Positions 25,709 to 33,976 of a stretch of DNA of 64,000 nucleotides are shown in pieces. This DNA comes from Salinisphaera orenii subsp. orenii MK-B5 (GTDB taxonomy: Bacteria; Pseudomonadota; Gammaproteobacteria; Nevskiales; Salinisphaeraceae): positions 97,561-161,560 of the forward strand of contig NZ_AYKH01000042.1 of the NCBI RefSeq assembly GCF_003788635.1, given 5' to 3'. Each line of letters opens with the position of its first letter. The first letter of the stretch is position 1. The notes below the pieces were generated by a model that did not search any database, was not told the origin of the DNA, and saw only the letters and a list, made by a program, of their open reading frames with translations. Both the position numbers and the translations under genes were made by a program.

Positions 25709-26709
25709 CCAACCCGCAACAATCGGCCACGACACATGCCGGAGGCGCGCTGCCCGGCATGCTCAACGACACACTCGCACTGCCAGCGGTCGCGGCACCC
25801 ATGTTCATCCTCTCCGGCCCCGAGCTGGTCATCGCGCAGTGCAAGGCCGGTGTGGTGGGCTCCTTTCCGGCACTTAACGCCCGCCCCGAATCGGAGCTCG
25901 CCATCTGGCTGACACGCATCGAAGACGCCCTGGAGCAGGCGCGCACCGAAGATCCCTCGGCCCGGATCGCGCCCTATGCGGTCAACCTGATCTGTCATCC
26001 GAGCAATGAGAGACTCGAGCACGATCTGGCGATCTGTGCCGAGCACGAAGTACCGATCGTGATCACGAGCCTCAGCGCGCCGGAGCGCGTGGTGCCGAGC
26101 GTGCACGCCTATGGCGGCCTGGTGTTTCATGATGTGATCAGCACGCGCCATGCGCACAAGGCGATTGCCGCCGGGGTCGACGGATTGATTCTGGTATCCG
26201 CTGGCGCCGGCGGTCATGCCGGCACGCTCAGCCCGTTCGCCTTCGTTTCCGAGGTCCGTTCTTTTTTCGACGGACCGATCCTGCTGTCCGGCGCAATCAC
26301 CCAGGGGCGTCAAATACTGGCTGCCCGGGCGCTCGGCGCCGACCTGGCCTATCTCGGAAGCTTTTTCATCACCGCCCGAGAAGCCAACGCGGCGTCTGAT
26401 TATCAACAGATGGTTCTAAACGCCGAAGCCGCTGATATCGTCTATACTGATTTGTTTTCCGGGGTTCATGCCAACTATCTAGCACCGAGCATTCGCGCGG
26501 CCGGGCTGGACCCGGTCGATCTTCCGGCCGGCGACAAAGCGCAGCTCAGGGTGGCTGAACACGGCACCAAACAGATCAAGGCCTGGCGCGACGTCTGGAG
26601 TGCGGGCCACGGGGTGGGCACCATCATCGAGACCGCTCCTGCCAATGTATTGATCGAGAGGCTGATCGACGAATACCGGCAGGCCCTGAGCGAGGTCCGC
26701 GCGCTATAG
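25705..26709 (+). CDS. Nitronate monooxygenase / 2-nitropropane dioxygenase family flavoprotein
   Basis: TIM-barrel FMN protein of 334 residues of the NMO family. The N-terminal APMFILSGPELVIAQCKAGVVGSFPAL and the phosphate/active-site segment SAGAGGHAG with its conserved His are visible. Nitronate monooxygenases oxidise alkyl nitronates; many family members in fatty-acid clusters have unknown or enoyl-reductase-like roles, and that is more likely here than nitroalkane use. Start is coupled (ATGA) to the SDR stop. Anything beyond the family is guesswork. Confidence 0.86.
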   Translation: MTNPQQSATTHAGGALPGMLNDTLALPAVAAPMFILSGPELVIAQCKAGVVGSFPALNARPESELAIWLTRIEDALEQARTEDPSARIAPYAVNLICHPSNERLEHDLAICAEHEVPIVITSLSAPERVVPSVHAYGGLVFHDVISTRHAHKAIAAGVDGLILVSAGAGGHAGTLSPFAFVSEVRSFFDGPILLSGAITQGRQILAARALGADLAYLGSFFITAREANAASDYQQMVLNAEAADIVYTDLFSGVHANYLAPSIRAAGLDPVDLPAGDKAQLRVAEHGTKQIKAWRDVWSAGHGVGTIIETAPANVLIERLIDEYRQALSEVRAL

Positions 26710-26752
26710 CAGAAACCGAGCAGATCGACGCAGCCGCCGTGAGGATCATCAA

Positions 26753-27397
26753 ATGAGCAGCACCTCGACCGACCATCGTACCCCGCGTCGCCGAACTCAG
26801 GCCGAGCGCACCGAGGAATCGAGTCGTCGTCTCATCGAGGCTGCCATCGATCTGATCCTGGAACGCGGTTCGCGCGGCACCACGCTCAAGGAAGTCGGCG
26901 AACGCGCCGGCTACAGTCGCGGTCTGGCCAACTATCGATTCGGCTCGAAGGAGGGCCTGTTTCTCGAAGTGCTCCTCTACAGCCGGCGACACTGGCGTGA
27001 GCAGCTCGAACGCGAACTGGGCGACCAACGCGGTCTCGACGCGATCCTGGCAGCGACGGATGCATTTCGGCGCTATCTCCGCTGCGCGCCCCGGCACTAT
27101 CAGGCCATGATCATGCTGTGGTACGACGCGGTCGGCCACCCCTCGGCGCTCAATGCGAAACTCGCTGCCCACCACAGCATCCAGCTGCGAGACGTGCGGG
27201 GCTGGGTCGAGCAGGGCATCGCCGACGGCACTATCGATGCCGCGACCGATCCCGCCGGCTTTGCGGCCAGCTTCTATTCATGCATGTTCGGCACGGTGTA
27301 TCAGTGGCAGCTGCAACCGGAACTTTTCGACTTGGATCGTATGTTCGAGAACTACAAGTTCCTTGTATTACGCGCGCTTACCCCGGACCGCAACTAG
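26753..27397 (+). CDS. TetR-family transcriptional regulator
   Basis: TetR repressor of 214 residues: helix-turn-helix at about 28-72 (TTLKEVGERAGYSRGLANYRFGSKEGLF) and a helical ligand-binding domain. It follows the NMO gene by 43 bp in the same direction, so it is probably autoregulated as part of the thiolase operon. The convergent ligase gene overlaps its last 20 bp. The likely ligand is an acyl-CoA of the pathway. The CTTGTCG-N4-CAAG elements at 23584 and 29111 are proposed as its operators; none is seen directly ahead of its own ATG. Confidence 0.9.
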   Translation: MSSTSTDHRTPRRRTQAERTEESSRRLIEAAIDLILERGSRGTTLKEVGERAGYSRGLANYRFGSKEGLFLEVLLYSRRHWREQLERELGDQRGLDAILAATDAFRRYLRCAPRHYQAMIMLWYDAVGHPSALNAKLAAHHSIQLRDVRGWVEQGIADGTIDAATDPAGFAASFYSCMFGTVYQWQLQPELFDLDRMFENYKFLVLRALTPDRN

Positions 27398-28940
27398 CAT
27401 TCCCGGCTGACCGATAGCGTGCTTTAAGCAGGCGACGCGGGATCTTGCCATTCTCCTGGCGCGGCGAGGCATCGAGGAACTCGATGCGACGCGGTACTTT
27501 GACATGCGATAACGCCTCGCGGCAGTGCGCCACCAGATCGGAGGCCAGCGCTTCCGAAGCGGCCACACCAGGGCACGGCAACACGCAGGCCAGCACGGCT
27601 TCGCCATACTCCGGATCGGGGACACCCACCACCGCGCAGTCGCCGACCTGGGCGTGCCGATGCAACACCTCCTCGATCTCCTTGGGATAGATGTTCACCC
27701 CACCCGAAATGATCAGGTCGGCGCGCCGATCGCTGATATACAGATACCCCGCCTCATCGACGTGGCCCAAATCACCCAGCGTCGCCATGCCGTCGTCACG
27801 ATATACGCTGGCGGTCTTCTCCGGATCGTTGCGGTATTCAAATCGCGGTCCATTGGCGAAGTAGATCGTGCCTATCTCGCCCGGCGGCAATTCACGACCG
27901 TCGTCGTCCAGGATATGCAGCTCGCCCACGGTCGGGCGGCCGACCGACCCCTTGCGTTGCCGCCACTCCGCCGGGCCGATAACAGTCTGACCGATGCCTT
28001 CCGAGCCCGCGTAATACTCCCAGACCACCGCTCCCCACCACGCCAGCATCTGCTCTTTGACATGGATCGGGCACGGCGCGGCGGCATGAATGGCATAGCG
28101 CAGGCTCGACAGATCGTAGCGCCGGCGCGTCGCCGCCGGCAGATCGAGCAAGCGTACGAACATGGTCGGCACCCATTGGCTGTGGGTCACCCGATAAGTC
28201 TCGATGGCGGCCAGTGCGGCCTCGGCGTCGAAGCGTTTCATGACCACACAGTGGCCACCACAGGCCACGGTCCGCATGCAGTAGGCATGCGGCGCAGCGT
28301 GATAAAGCGGCCCGGTCGACAAATAGACGCTATCGGCCCCCACATCGAAGATGCGTTGCCAAAGCGCAATGTCGGGCTCCAGGTGCCCCCGGTATTCGGA
28401 CGACAGCATGGGTTTGCATACACCCTTGGGCCGGCCGGTGGTTCCGGAGGAATAAAGCATCTCTCGCCCCACCGGCCGACTCGAAAGATCCGGTGTGTGC
28501 GTACACGCCGATATCGCTTGATCGTAATCACATACGGCGTCGCTCGCTCCGACACCGACTCCGTAGTGAACAATGTCGCGCGCAGTCGCACGGTGTCGGG
28601 CCTCACCGGCAACGGGCGTCAGTGCCGCACTGGAGAGCAACCAGCGTGCCTCGCTGTTGTCGAGAATGTAGGCGATCTCGTCAGCCTGCAGATGACGGCT
28701 GATCAGTGTGTAGTAGACCCCTGCGCGTTTGGCCGCCCAGGCGATCTCGAGCAGCCGCAGCCCGTTCTCCATCAATACCGCGATGACGTCGCCGGCCGCC
28801 AGACCGGCCGAGGCCATCCACCGGGCTCCTGCATCGGCACGGCGGTCGAGCTCGGCATAGGTCAGGTGTTCGCCGGTATCGGCGATCGTGTAGGCCGGTT
28901 TCCCGGGTTGGCGTTGCGCCCATTCCCGCAATGTCGTCAT
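27378..28940 (-). CDS. Acyl-CoA ligase (AMP-forming), FadD3-like
   Basis: AMP-binding enzyme of 520 residues. LYSSGTTGRPKGV is the phosphate loop (near 168-180), EYYAGSEGIG the A5 motif, TLGDLGHVDEAGYLYISDRRADLIISGGVNIYP the hinge region, and PRQENGKIPRRLL carries the catalytic Lys. The overall look follows acyl-CoA ligases from steroid or terpenoid breakdown clusters. GGAGG precedes the ATG. It is divergent from the crotonase gene and its 3' end overlaps that of the TetR gene by 20 bp. Third ligase of the island, perhaps for a later ring- or side-chain-derived acid. Confidence 0.92.
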   Translation of the reverse strand: MTTLREWAQRQPGKPAYTIADTGEHLTYAELDRRADAGARWMASAGLAAGDVIAVLMENGLRLLEIAWAAKRAGVYYTLISRHLQADEIAYILDNSEARWLLSSAALTPVAGEARHRATARDIVHYGVGVGASDAVCDYDQAISACTHTPDLSSRPVGREMLYSSGTTGRPKGVCKPMLSSEYRGHLEPDIALWQRIFDVGADSVYLSTGPLYHAAPHAYCMRTVACGGHCVVMKRFDAEAALAAIETYRVTHSQWVPTMFVRLLDLPAATRRRYDLSSLRYAIHAAAPCPIHVKEQMLAWWGAVVWEYYAGSEGIGQTVIGPAEWRQRKGSVGRPTVGELHILDDDGRELPPGEIGTIYFANGPRFEYRNDPEKTASVYRDDGMATLGDLGHVDEAGYLYISDRRADLIISGGVNIYPKEIEEVLHRHAQVGDCAVVGVPDPEYGEAVLACVLPCPGVAASEALASDLVAHCREALSHVKVPRRIEFLDASPRQENGKIPRRLLKARYRSAGNASCGPG

Positions 28941-29110
28941 CTTGTCCTCCCGTACGCATATTCGGACGCACCCGGCGTCGAATGCGGTATCGCTTTTCTA
29001 TCGAACGTTTTTCCAGGACCGGCACCGTTGCGGCCATCGGCCGGCCGGTTCGCCCGTAACGGTCCCATCCGCTGGACCGCGAAGCAGAACAGCCATGCTA
29101 GTTATTCTTG

Positions 29111-29139
29111 CTTGTCGCAATCAAGTTATTTCGTATAGA
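29111..29139 (+). promoter_or_regulatory. Crotonase promoter with TetR-type operator candidate
   Basis: CTTGTCGCAATCAAG (29111-29125) overlaps a -35 TTGTCG (29112-29117); TATAGA (29134-29139) follows after 16 bp. Both element and spacing copy the thiolase promoter at 23584-23613, including the preceding TTG immediately upstream. The rest of the 229-bp divergent gap 28941-29169 shows no other clear site. Confidence 0.72.
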
Positions 29140-29169
29140 GTTTAATCAGCCTCATCATAGGACTTAGGC

Positions 29170-29976
29170 ATGCGCGTATTCGATATCGATACTATCCCGG
29201 ACGGTGCCGCACCCTGTGTCGTTCAAGATTTCGATGGCGTCCGCCTGATCCGACTCAACGAGCCACGTCGTCGCAATGCGCTCACGCTCGCGTTGCGCGC
29301 AGCCCTTGCCGATATTCTCGACAAGACGCTGGACCGGGACGATATTCGCGCAATCGTACTGGCGGGCTCGGGACCAGTCTTCTGCGCCGGTGGCGATATC
29401 ACGTCGATGACAGAACTCGACGCGGTCAGCGGCCGGCCACGACTCCAACGTGTCCATCGTCTATTTCGCCAGCTCTACGAGGGACCGAAGCCCGTGATCG
29501 CGGCCGTCGAGGGCAAGGCGGTCGGCGCCGGTCTCTCGCTTGCCACTGCCTGCGATCTGATCATAGCTGGCGGAGATAGCCATTTCGGTGCGCCGTTCAA
29601 CCGTGTGGGCGTGATGCCCGACCTCGGCCTGCTGTTCACACTCCCTGCGCGCATCGGCCTGGGCCGCACTAAACTGCTCGCGCTCACCGGCGATCTGGTC
29701 GATGCGAAGACCGCCGAAGCCTGGGGACTGGCAGAGGTGGTGACACCGGCGGGCGATGCGCTCAACGAGGCGCTCACGCTGGCCACACGCATCGCATCGG
29801 GCGCACCGCTCGCCCATACCATGACCAAGCAGATGCTGGCGCGCCTACCGCTGTCCAGCGAGACGTTCCTGGCCGCCGAGGCCGACGCCCAGGCTCTACT
29901 GTTCTCGACAGCCGATTTCTCGGAGGGCCGAGACGCCTTCCTGGCGAAGCGCGAACCAAGCTTTTCCGGGCGCTGA
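29170..29976 (+). CDS. Enoyl-CoA hydratase/isomerase family protein
   Basis: Crotonase-fold protein of 268 residues. Oxyanion-hole segments FCAGGDIT and GKAVGAGLSLATACD are present. The two glutamates of true enoyl-CoA hydratases are missing: the first position (GGCELAM in the rat enzyme) reads GLSLAT and the second (QPE) reads APF; an Asp in GVMPDLG occupies the place used by PaaG-like and delta3-delta2 isomerases. An isomerase or other crotonase reaction is therefore more likely than plain hydration. It is transcribed alone from the operator-bearing promoter at 29111. Confidence 0.88.
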   Translation: MRVFDIDTIPDGAAPCVVQDFDGVRLIRLNEPRRRNALTLALRAALADILDKTLDRDDIRAIVLAGSGPVFCAGGDITSMTELDAVSGRPRLQRVHRLFRQLYEGPKPVIAAVEGKAVGAGLSLATACDLIIAGGDSHFGAPFNRVGVMPDLGLLFTLPARIGLGRTKLLALTGDLVDAKTAEAWGLAEVVTPAGDALNEALTLATRIASGAPLAHTMTKQMLARLPLSSETFLAAEADAQALLFSTADFSEGRDAFLAKREPSFSGR

Positions 29977-30465
29977 TTCAGAGCGCGCATCGCTACGCGG
30001 CGACAAAGACGCGTCGCAGTACGGAAGCGCAAGGCCGACAATAAAAAGAGGCCGCGCCCACTCAAGAGCCGAAAAACAGGCATCGATTCGACGCCATGAC
30101 CCGGTCATGTCCGGGGTTGAGTCGGCCCCGTGTAATCCACCCACCGGGCGGCGGCACGACAAGGGAGTGCGTCGGCGACCGTGACGCGACCGATCGGAAT
30201 CGATGAGCGAAATGGCCAAACACACGGCCAACCCCGCCCCGCAAGCCGGCGTGGGAACGCCCAGCCCTCGCGCCGGAGGGACCCGCCAACCCGCTGCGGG
30301 CCGAACACTGTCGAGCGGCAAAGCCAAGCTGTCCGTCTGATCAGGACGGCTACACCTGTCCATGACAGAGCCCAATCGGCGTTGCAGAGGGTACCCGACC
30401 GCGCGGCCCGCATCCGCCCCGAGACGCCCGGGCGGCATCATCCGCACGGGGCCCCGTTCGCGCGT
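29977..30465. other. Gene-poor gap with a short palindrome
   Basis: 489 bp between the crotonase gene and the CoA-binding-protein gene. No frame with a ribosome site or coding character was found. It contains the palindrome CATGACC-C-GGTCATG (30095-30109), the inverted repeat CCGTC/GACGG near 30331, and on the minus strand a T-rich stretch after GGCCTC near 30040 that might end the minus-strand transcript from 31732. Confidence 0.6.
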
Positions 30466-30879
30466 TCAGCCGAGCAGCCGCCGGTATTCCTTGAGCATGC
30501 AGCGGTCCATGATCACGTCGATGCCGGCGTCGGCGGCCTTCTGCGCGGCCGCCTCGTGGATCACGCCCTCCTGCAGCCAGAGCGCGTGCACGCGACGCTC
30601 GATGCAGGCGTCGACGATCTGGGGCACATGTTCGGGCGCGCGGAAGACATCGACCATGTCGGGCATGCCGGTGACGTGGCGCAGGTCCGGAAAGGCGTTC
30701 TCGCCCAGGACCTGATCCTCGTTCGGGTTGACCGGCACGATCTGATAGCCCTCGCTCTGCATGGCCTCGGCCACGCCGTGGGAGGGCCGATCGGCCTTCG
30801 ACGACAGGCCGACCACGGCGATACGACGCGCCCGCGCCAGCGTTTCACGAATGGCGGTGTCGGAATCGAGCATCGGCAT
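30466..30879 (-). CDS. CoA-binding protein (YccU-like)
   Basis: Rossmann-fold CoA-binding domain protein of 137 residues, the stand-alone version of the CoA-binding domain of succinyl-CoA synthetase alpha subunit. IAVVGLSSKADRPSHGVAEAM (about 20-40) is the nucleotide-binding loop; VNPNEDQVLGENAFPDL and WLQEGV are family signatures. Function of the YccU family is poorly defined. Its start is 5 bp from the stop of the lipoprotein gene upstream, so they form an operon. Confidence 0.88.
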   Translation of the reverse strand: MPMLDSDTAIRETLARARRIAVVGLSSKADRPSHGVAEAMQSEGYQIVPVNPNEDQVLGENAFPDLRHVTGMPDMVDVFRAPEHVPQIVDACIERRVHALWLQEGVIHEAAAQKAADAGIDVIMDRCMLKEYRRLLG

Positions 30880-30883
30880 GGCG

Positions 30884-31732
30884 TTACGCGCCCGTGCCGG
30901 CGTTCATCTGCTCGGGGATCCGCTCGCCGGCGGCCGCCAGCGTGTCGGTGATCGCCTGCCGGAGCGCCTGGTTCGTCCAGGTCATGTCCGACTCGGCCTG
31001 CAGATCCGCGTACTGCTGCAGTGTCGCGTCATCCACGTCGCGATAGACATAGAGCAGCATCAGCGGCACGCGCTGCTCGAGCTGGTCGCGAATGCCCTCG
31101 CGAGTGTTGCTGACCATCTGCTCCACGCGCGAGTCGCTGGCCTGCTGGGCCGGGTCGACCACGGCGTCGCGGCCCTTGATCATGCCCCGCAGCAGGGTGA
31201 CGTTGAACTCGGTCTGCAGCGAGATGACCTCCATGTCGTCGGCCAAGCCGTCGATGATGCGCAGACGCTGCTTGCGCGCCTCGGTCGCCGGCTGGTCGAC
31301 GAAGGCGCGAAAGCCCTCGGCGAAGTCGTCGCTGCCGGCCGCGGACTCGAGCTCGATCATGCGCGTGGCCAGCGGCGCGGCCAGCTTGTCCGCGGCCGAA
31401 GCCAGCGCCGGCTTGCGATCGGCCTCGGCAGCGCGTTCGCGCAGACGCTCGGCCACGCCGGCCTGGAGCTTCTCGGGGGCATAGACGTCGTAGACCGCGT
31501 CACGCAGGCGCTGGCGCTCGGCCTGGCTCACGCTGTCCGGCACGTTGTTCTCGAGCGACTCGACCACGGCCGGAGCGGCCTGGGCGAGCAGGTCCGGCAC
31601 GTTGTAGGCCTCGATCACACGGTTGGAGGCCGCGGTCTGGGCCTGTTCGCCGGTGGGCCCGGAGGCGCAGCCGGTCACGGTCAGGGCGGCAGCCAGGGCC
31701 ATCATCAGATAGGATTTTGCAAGCGGTTTCAC
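30884..31732 (-). CDS. Putative lipoprotein of unknown function
   Basis: Protein of 282 residues beginning with a lipoprotein signal (LAAALTVTGCASG, lipobox Cys22). The mature part is almost wholly predicted helical, acidic and rich in Ala, Gln and Arg, with no enzyme motif recognised. GTG start at 31732 has AAGGTGG upstream; no ATG gives a better signal peptide. It is divergent from the HEAGH-protein gene and leads the CoA-binding protein gene. A surface or periplasmic role is inferred from the lipobox only. Confidence 0.8.
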   Translation of the reverse strand: MKPLAKSYLMMALAAALTVTGCASGPTGEQAQTAASNRVIEAYNVPDLLAQAAPAVVESLENNVPDSVSQAERQRLRDAVYDVYAPEKLQAGVAERLRERAAEADRKPALASAADKLAAPLATRMIELESAAGSDDFAEGFRAFVDQPATEARKQRLRIIDGLADDMEVISLQTEFNVTLLRGMIKGRDAVVDPAQQASDSRVEQMVSNTREGIRDQLEQRVPLMLLYVYRDVDDATLQQYADLQAESDMTWTNQALRQAITDTLAAAGERIPEQMNAGTGA

Positions 31733-31746
31733 GTTCCACCTTCGCT

Positions 31747-32289
31747 TTGAACGACGCCGATACTGTACGCCAAACCGACCCCGTCGTGCCCACCCCGGGC
31801 GCCGTGCTCACCGTGGGCACGCTCGGCCAGGCGTCGCTGCGGGCGCTGCTGGAGCGCCTCGGCATCGAGCTGGTGAGCGTCGCGGACGGCGCGGCGATCC
31901 CGGGCAGCTTCTGGGGCGACGAGGAGGCGGGCCTGCTGGGCGACCGACTCTACGTGCGCGCCGACACCCCGGTGCACTCGGCGCTCCACGAGGCGGGCCA
32001 CTACGTGTGCATGGACGCCGATCGCCGCGCCGGGCTCGACACCAACGCTGGCGGCGACTACGACGAGGAGAATGCGGTCTGCTACTGGCAGATCCTGGCG
32101 GCCGACGCGTTGGCCGGCATGGACCGCCAGCGCATGTGCGCCGACATGGACGCCTGGGGCTACACCTTTCGCCTGGGCAGCGCCGCGGCGTGGTTCGCCG
32201 AGGACGCCGAAGACGCCCGCCTGTGGCTCATCGACGCCGGCGTGCTGGCGCCGGATGGTCGGACACTGCGCTACACGCTGCGCAGCTAA
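31747..32289 (+). CDS. Small protein with HEAGH metallopeptidase-like motif
   Basis: Open frame of about 180 residues with coding-like codon use. HEAGHY (near residue 81) fits the zinc-binding HExxH of peptidases such as the M78/ImmA group; Glu in DEENAVCYW some 23 residues later could be the third ligand. No signal peptide or membrane segment. The start is uncertain: TTG at 31717 or 31747 and GTG at 31786 are in frame, none with a good ribosome site, and the longest would overlap the divergent lipoprotein start. Function unknown. Confidence 0.68.
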   Translation: MNDADTVRQTDPVVPTPGAVLTVGTLGQASLRALLERLGIELVSVADGAAIPGSFWGDEEAGLLGDRLYVRADTPVHSALHEAGHYVCMDADRRAGLDTNAGGDYDEENAVCYWQILAADALAGMDRQRMCADMDAWGYTFRLGSAAAWFAEDAEDARLWLIDAGVLAPDGRTLRYTLRS

Positions 32290-32722
32290 GGCCCGTCAAC
32301 ACGTCACGCGAGTCCGCGTCAATCGCTGTGGTGCGGCAAGACGAGGCGTCGTGCGCGCCGCGCCAGTCACACTGCGCCAGCGTGCGACAACGCGGGATGG
32401 CCGCGCCACAGCGCTTGGCCCGAAGGGTTGGGGCCGCACATCCCGCGTTGCGGCGTTGCAAGTCTTGATCATGGCGCGCCACGGTCGGCGACTCGCGCCT
32501 TGCCGCACACGAGGTGCGGTCGCCAATTCGCCGCTCGTATGAGATGCCAACAAGCCCTGGACGCCGAGGACCCAGAGCGTGGGCGTGGATATGGACGCGG
32601 GCCGAAGCGCCTGAACCGCTGGACGAGCCCAGCCCCGGCCTAAGGCCTCACGCCTGCGGGCCGTTCGGCGTTCGACCACGCCGTCAGCAAGCCCGGGTTG
32701 TCCGCGCGCCACGCGCCCGACG
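32290..32722. repeat. Gene-poor gap with nested inverted repeats
   Basis: 433 bp with no convincing gene. Outer inverted repeat GTGCGGCAAG (32331-32340) / CTTGCCGCAC (32499-32508), inner perfect 12-bp inverted repeat CAACGCGGGATG (32388-32399) / CATCCCGCGTTG (32439-32450) with a 39-base loop. Such nesting could fold as an RNA or be an imperfect copy of a dispersed repeat; copy number elsewhere in the genome cannot be judged here. Confidence 0.5.
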
Positions 32723-33472
32723 TTACTTGGCCCGGGCCTGGTCGGCCACCGCCTGCGCGGCCTGCTCGGCGGCCGCCGCATCGCCGAGATAGCCCGACTC
32801 GACCACATTGAGGTTGCCGTCGAGCCGATACCGCAGCGGGATGCCGGTGGGGATGTTGACCCCGGTGATCACATCGTCGGCGACACCGTCAAGATACTTC
32901 ACCAGCGCACGCAGGCTGTTGCCGTGCGCGGTGACCAGCACCGTCTCGCCGGCCTTGAGCCGCGGCGCGATCGCGTCGTGCCAGTAGGGCAGCACCCGAT
33001 CCAGGGTCAGCGCCAGCGACTCGGTGCCGGGCAGCACGCGCGCATCCAGATGCGCGTAGCGCGGATCGAAATGCGGATGACCCGGATCATCGGCGGCCAT
33101 CTCCGGCGGCGGCACGTCATAGCTGCGGCGCCAGACATGCACCTGCTCGTCGCCGTGGCGAGCGGCGGTCTCGGCCTTGTCCAGCCCCTGGAGCCCGCCG
33201 TAGTGGCGTTCGTTGAGGCGCCAGTGGCGCACGACGTCCACCCAGGGCTGCTCCATTTCCTCGAGTGCCAGCCAGAGCGTCTTGATCGCGCGCTGGAGCA
33301 CCGACGTGAAGGCGATGTCGAAGCGCAGCCCTTCCGCGGCCAGCATCCGCCCGGCCGCACGGGCCTCGGCGCGACCGGTGTCGGTCAGATCCACGTCCAC
33401 CCAGCCGGTGAAGCGGTTCTCGAGATTCCACTGGCTCTGGCCGTGGCGTAGCAGTACGAGCTGCCCGGACAT
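32723..33472 (-). CDS. gpmA: 2,3-bisphosphoglycerate-dependent phosphoglycerate mutase
   Basis: Protein of 249 residues, the normal GpmA length. The phosphohistidine motif [10 protein letters not shown] (His10), [42 protein letters not shown] and the second catalytic His in [16 protein letters not shown] are intact. It interconverts 3- and 2-phosphoglycerate in glycolysis. Start chosen at 33472, with AAGGAGAG upstream; the open frame extends a further 33 codons without similarity. Stands alone on the minus strand, 44 bp from the next gene. Confidence 0.97.
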   Translation of the reverse strand: MSGQLVLLRHGQSQWNLENRFTGWVDVDLTDTGRAEARAAGRMLAAEGLRFDIAFTSVLQRAIKTLWLALEEMEQPWVDVVRHWRLNERHYGGLQGLDKAETAARHGDEQVHVWRRSYDVPPPEMAADDPGHPHFDPRYAHLDARVLPGTESLALTLDRVLPYWHDAIAPRLKAGETVLVTAHGNSLRALVKYLDGVADDVITGVNIPTGIPLRYRLDGNLNVVESGYLGDAAAAEQAAQAVADQARAK

Positions 33473-33516
33473 CGTCTCTCCTTGTCCTGTGAATTGTGCC
33501 GCCGGGGCGGCCGGCC

Positions 33517-33930
33517 TCAGCTGTCGTTCGGCTCGGCCCAGCTGATCTGGATGTCCTTCTGGACCCCCCACTCACGAGCGGCCTGAACGTCCTTGCCCAT
33601 GTAGATGTCGATCTTGTTGTTCCAGCGACTGGCCATCTTGTCGCGCACGACATAGACCCCCGGCAGACCTTCGATCTTGACCCGGGCGCCGTGGGTCAGC
33701 CCCTGATCGACGAGATCCCGCGAGACCGCGATGGCCCGCATGCCGGGCCGGAGCTCGTCGCCCCAGGCGGCCACCGCCGGCTTGTCGGCGGTCGTCTGCC
33801 AGGGCACGGAATTGTATGCCGAAGCCGAGACGCTGAGTTCCTTCCATTCGACCGACTCCGCCTGGGCGGGCAGGGTGGCCGCGCACAACAGTGCGAGCAC
33901 GCTGATCGTCACTGCCTTGAAACGACGCAT
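33517..33930 (-). CDS. Secreted 3D-domain protein
   Basis: Protein of 137 residues with a signal peptide ([18 protein letters not shown], cleavage near 23). The mature part is a 3D (three-Asp) domain related to the lytic transglycosylase MltA barrel: [46 protein letters not shown] with the Asp residues expected for the fold, and EWGVQKDIQ. Probably periplasmic and peptidoglycan-related. Start at 33930 gives the signal peptide; the ribosome site is weak. Confidence 0.82.
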   Translation of the reverse strand: MRRFKAVTISVLALLCAATLPAQAESVEWKELSVSASAYNSVPWQTTADKPAVAAWGDELRPGMRAIAVSRDLVDQGLTHGARVKIEGLPGVYVVRDKMASRWNNKIDIYMGKDVQAAREWGVQKDIQISWAEPNDS

Positions 33931-33976
33931 GATCGGTTTACCGCTCAAATAGGACCATAACCCTACACGATGAAGC

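Noticed and set aside
32296..32808. 170-codon minus-strand frame across the gap before gpmA
   Set aside because: It begins inside gpmA in another frame, is Arg/Ala/Pro-rich and overlaps the inverted repeats.
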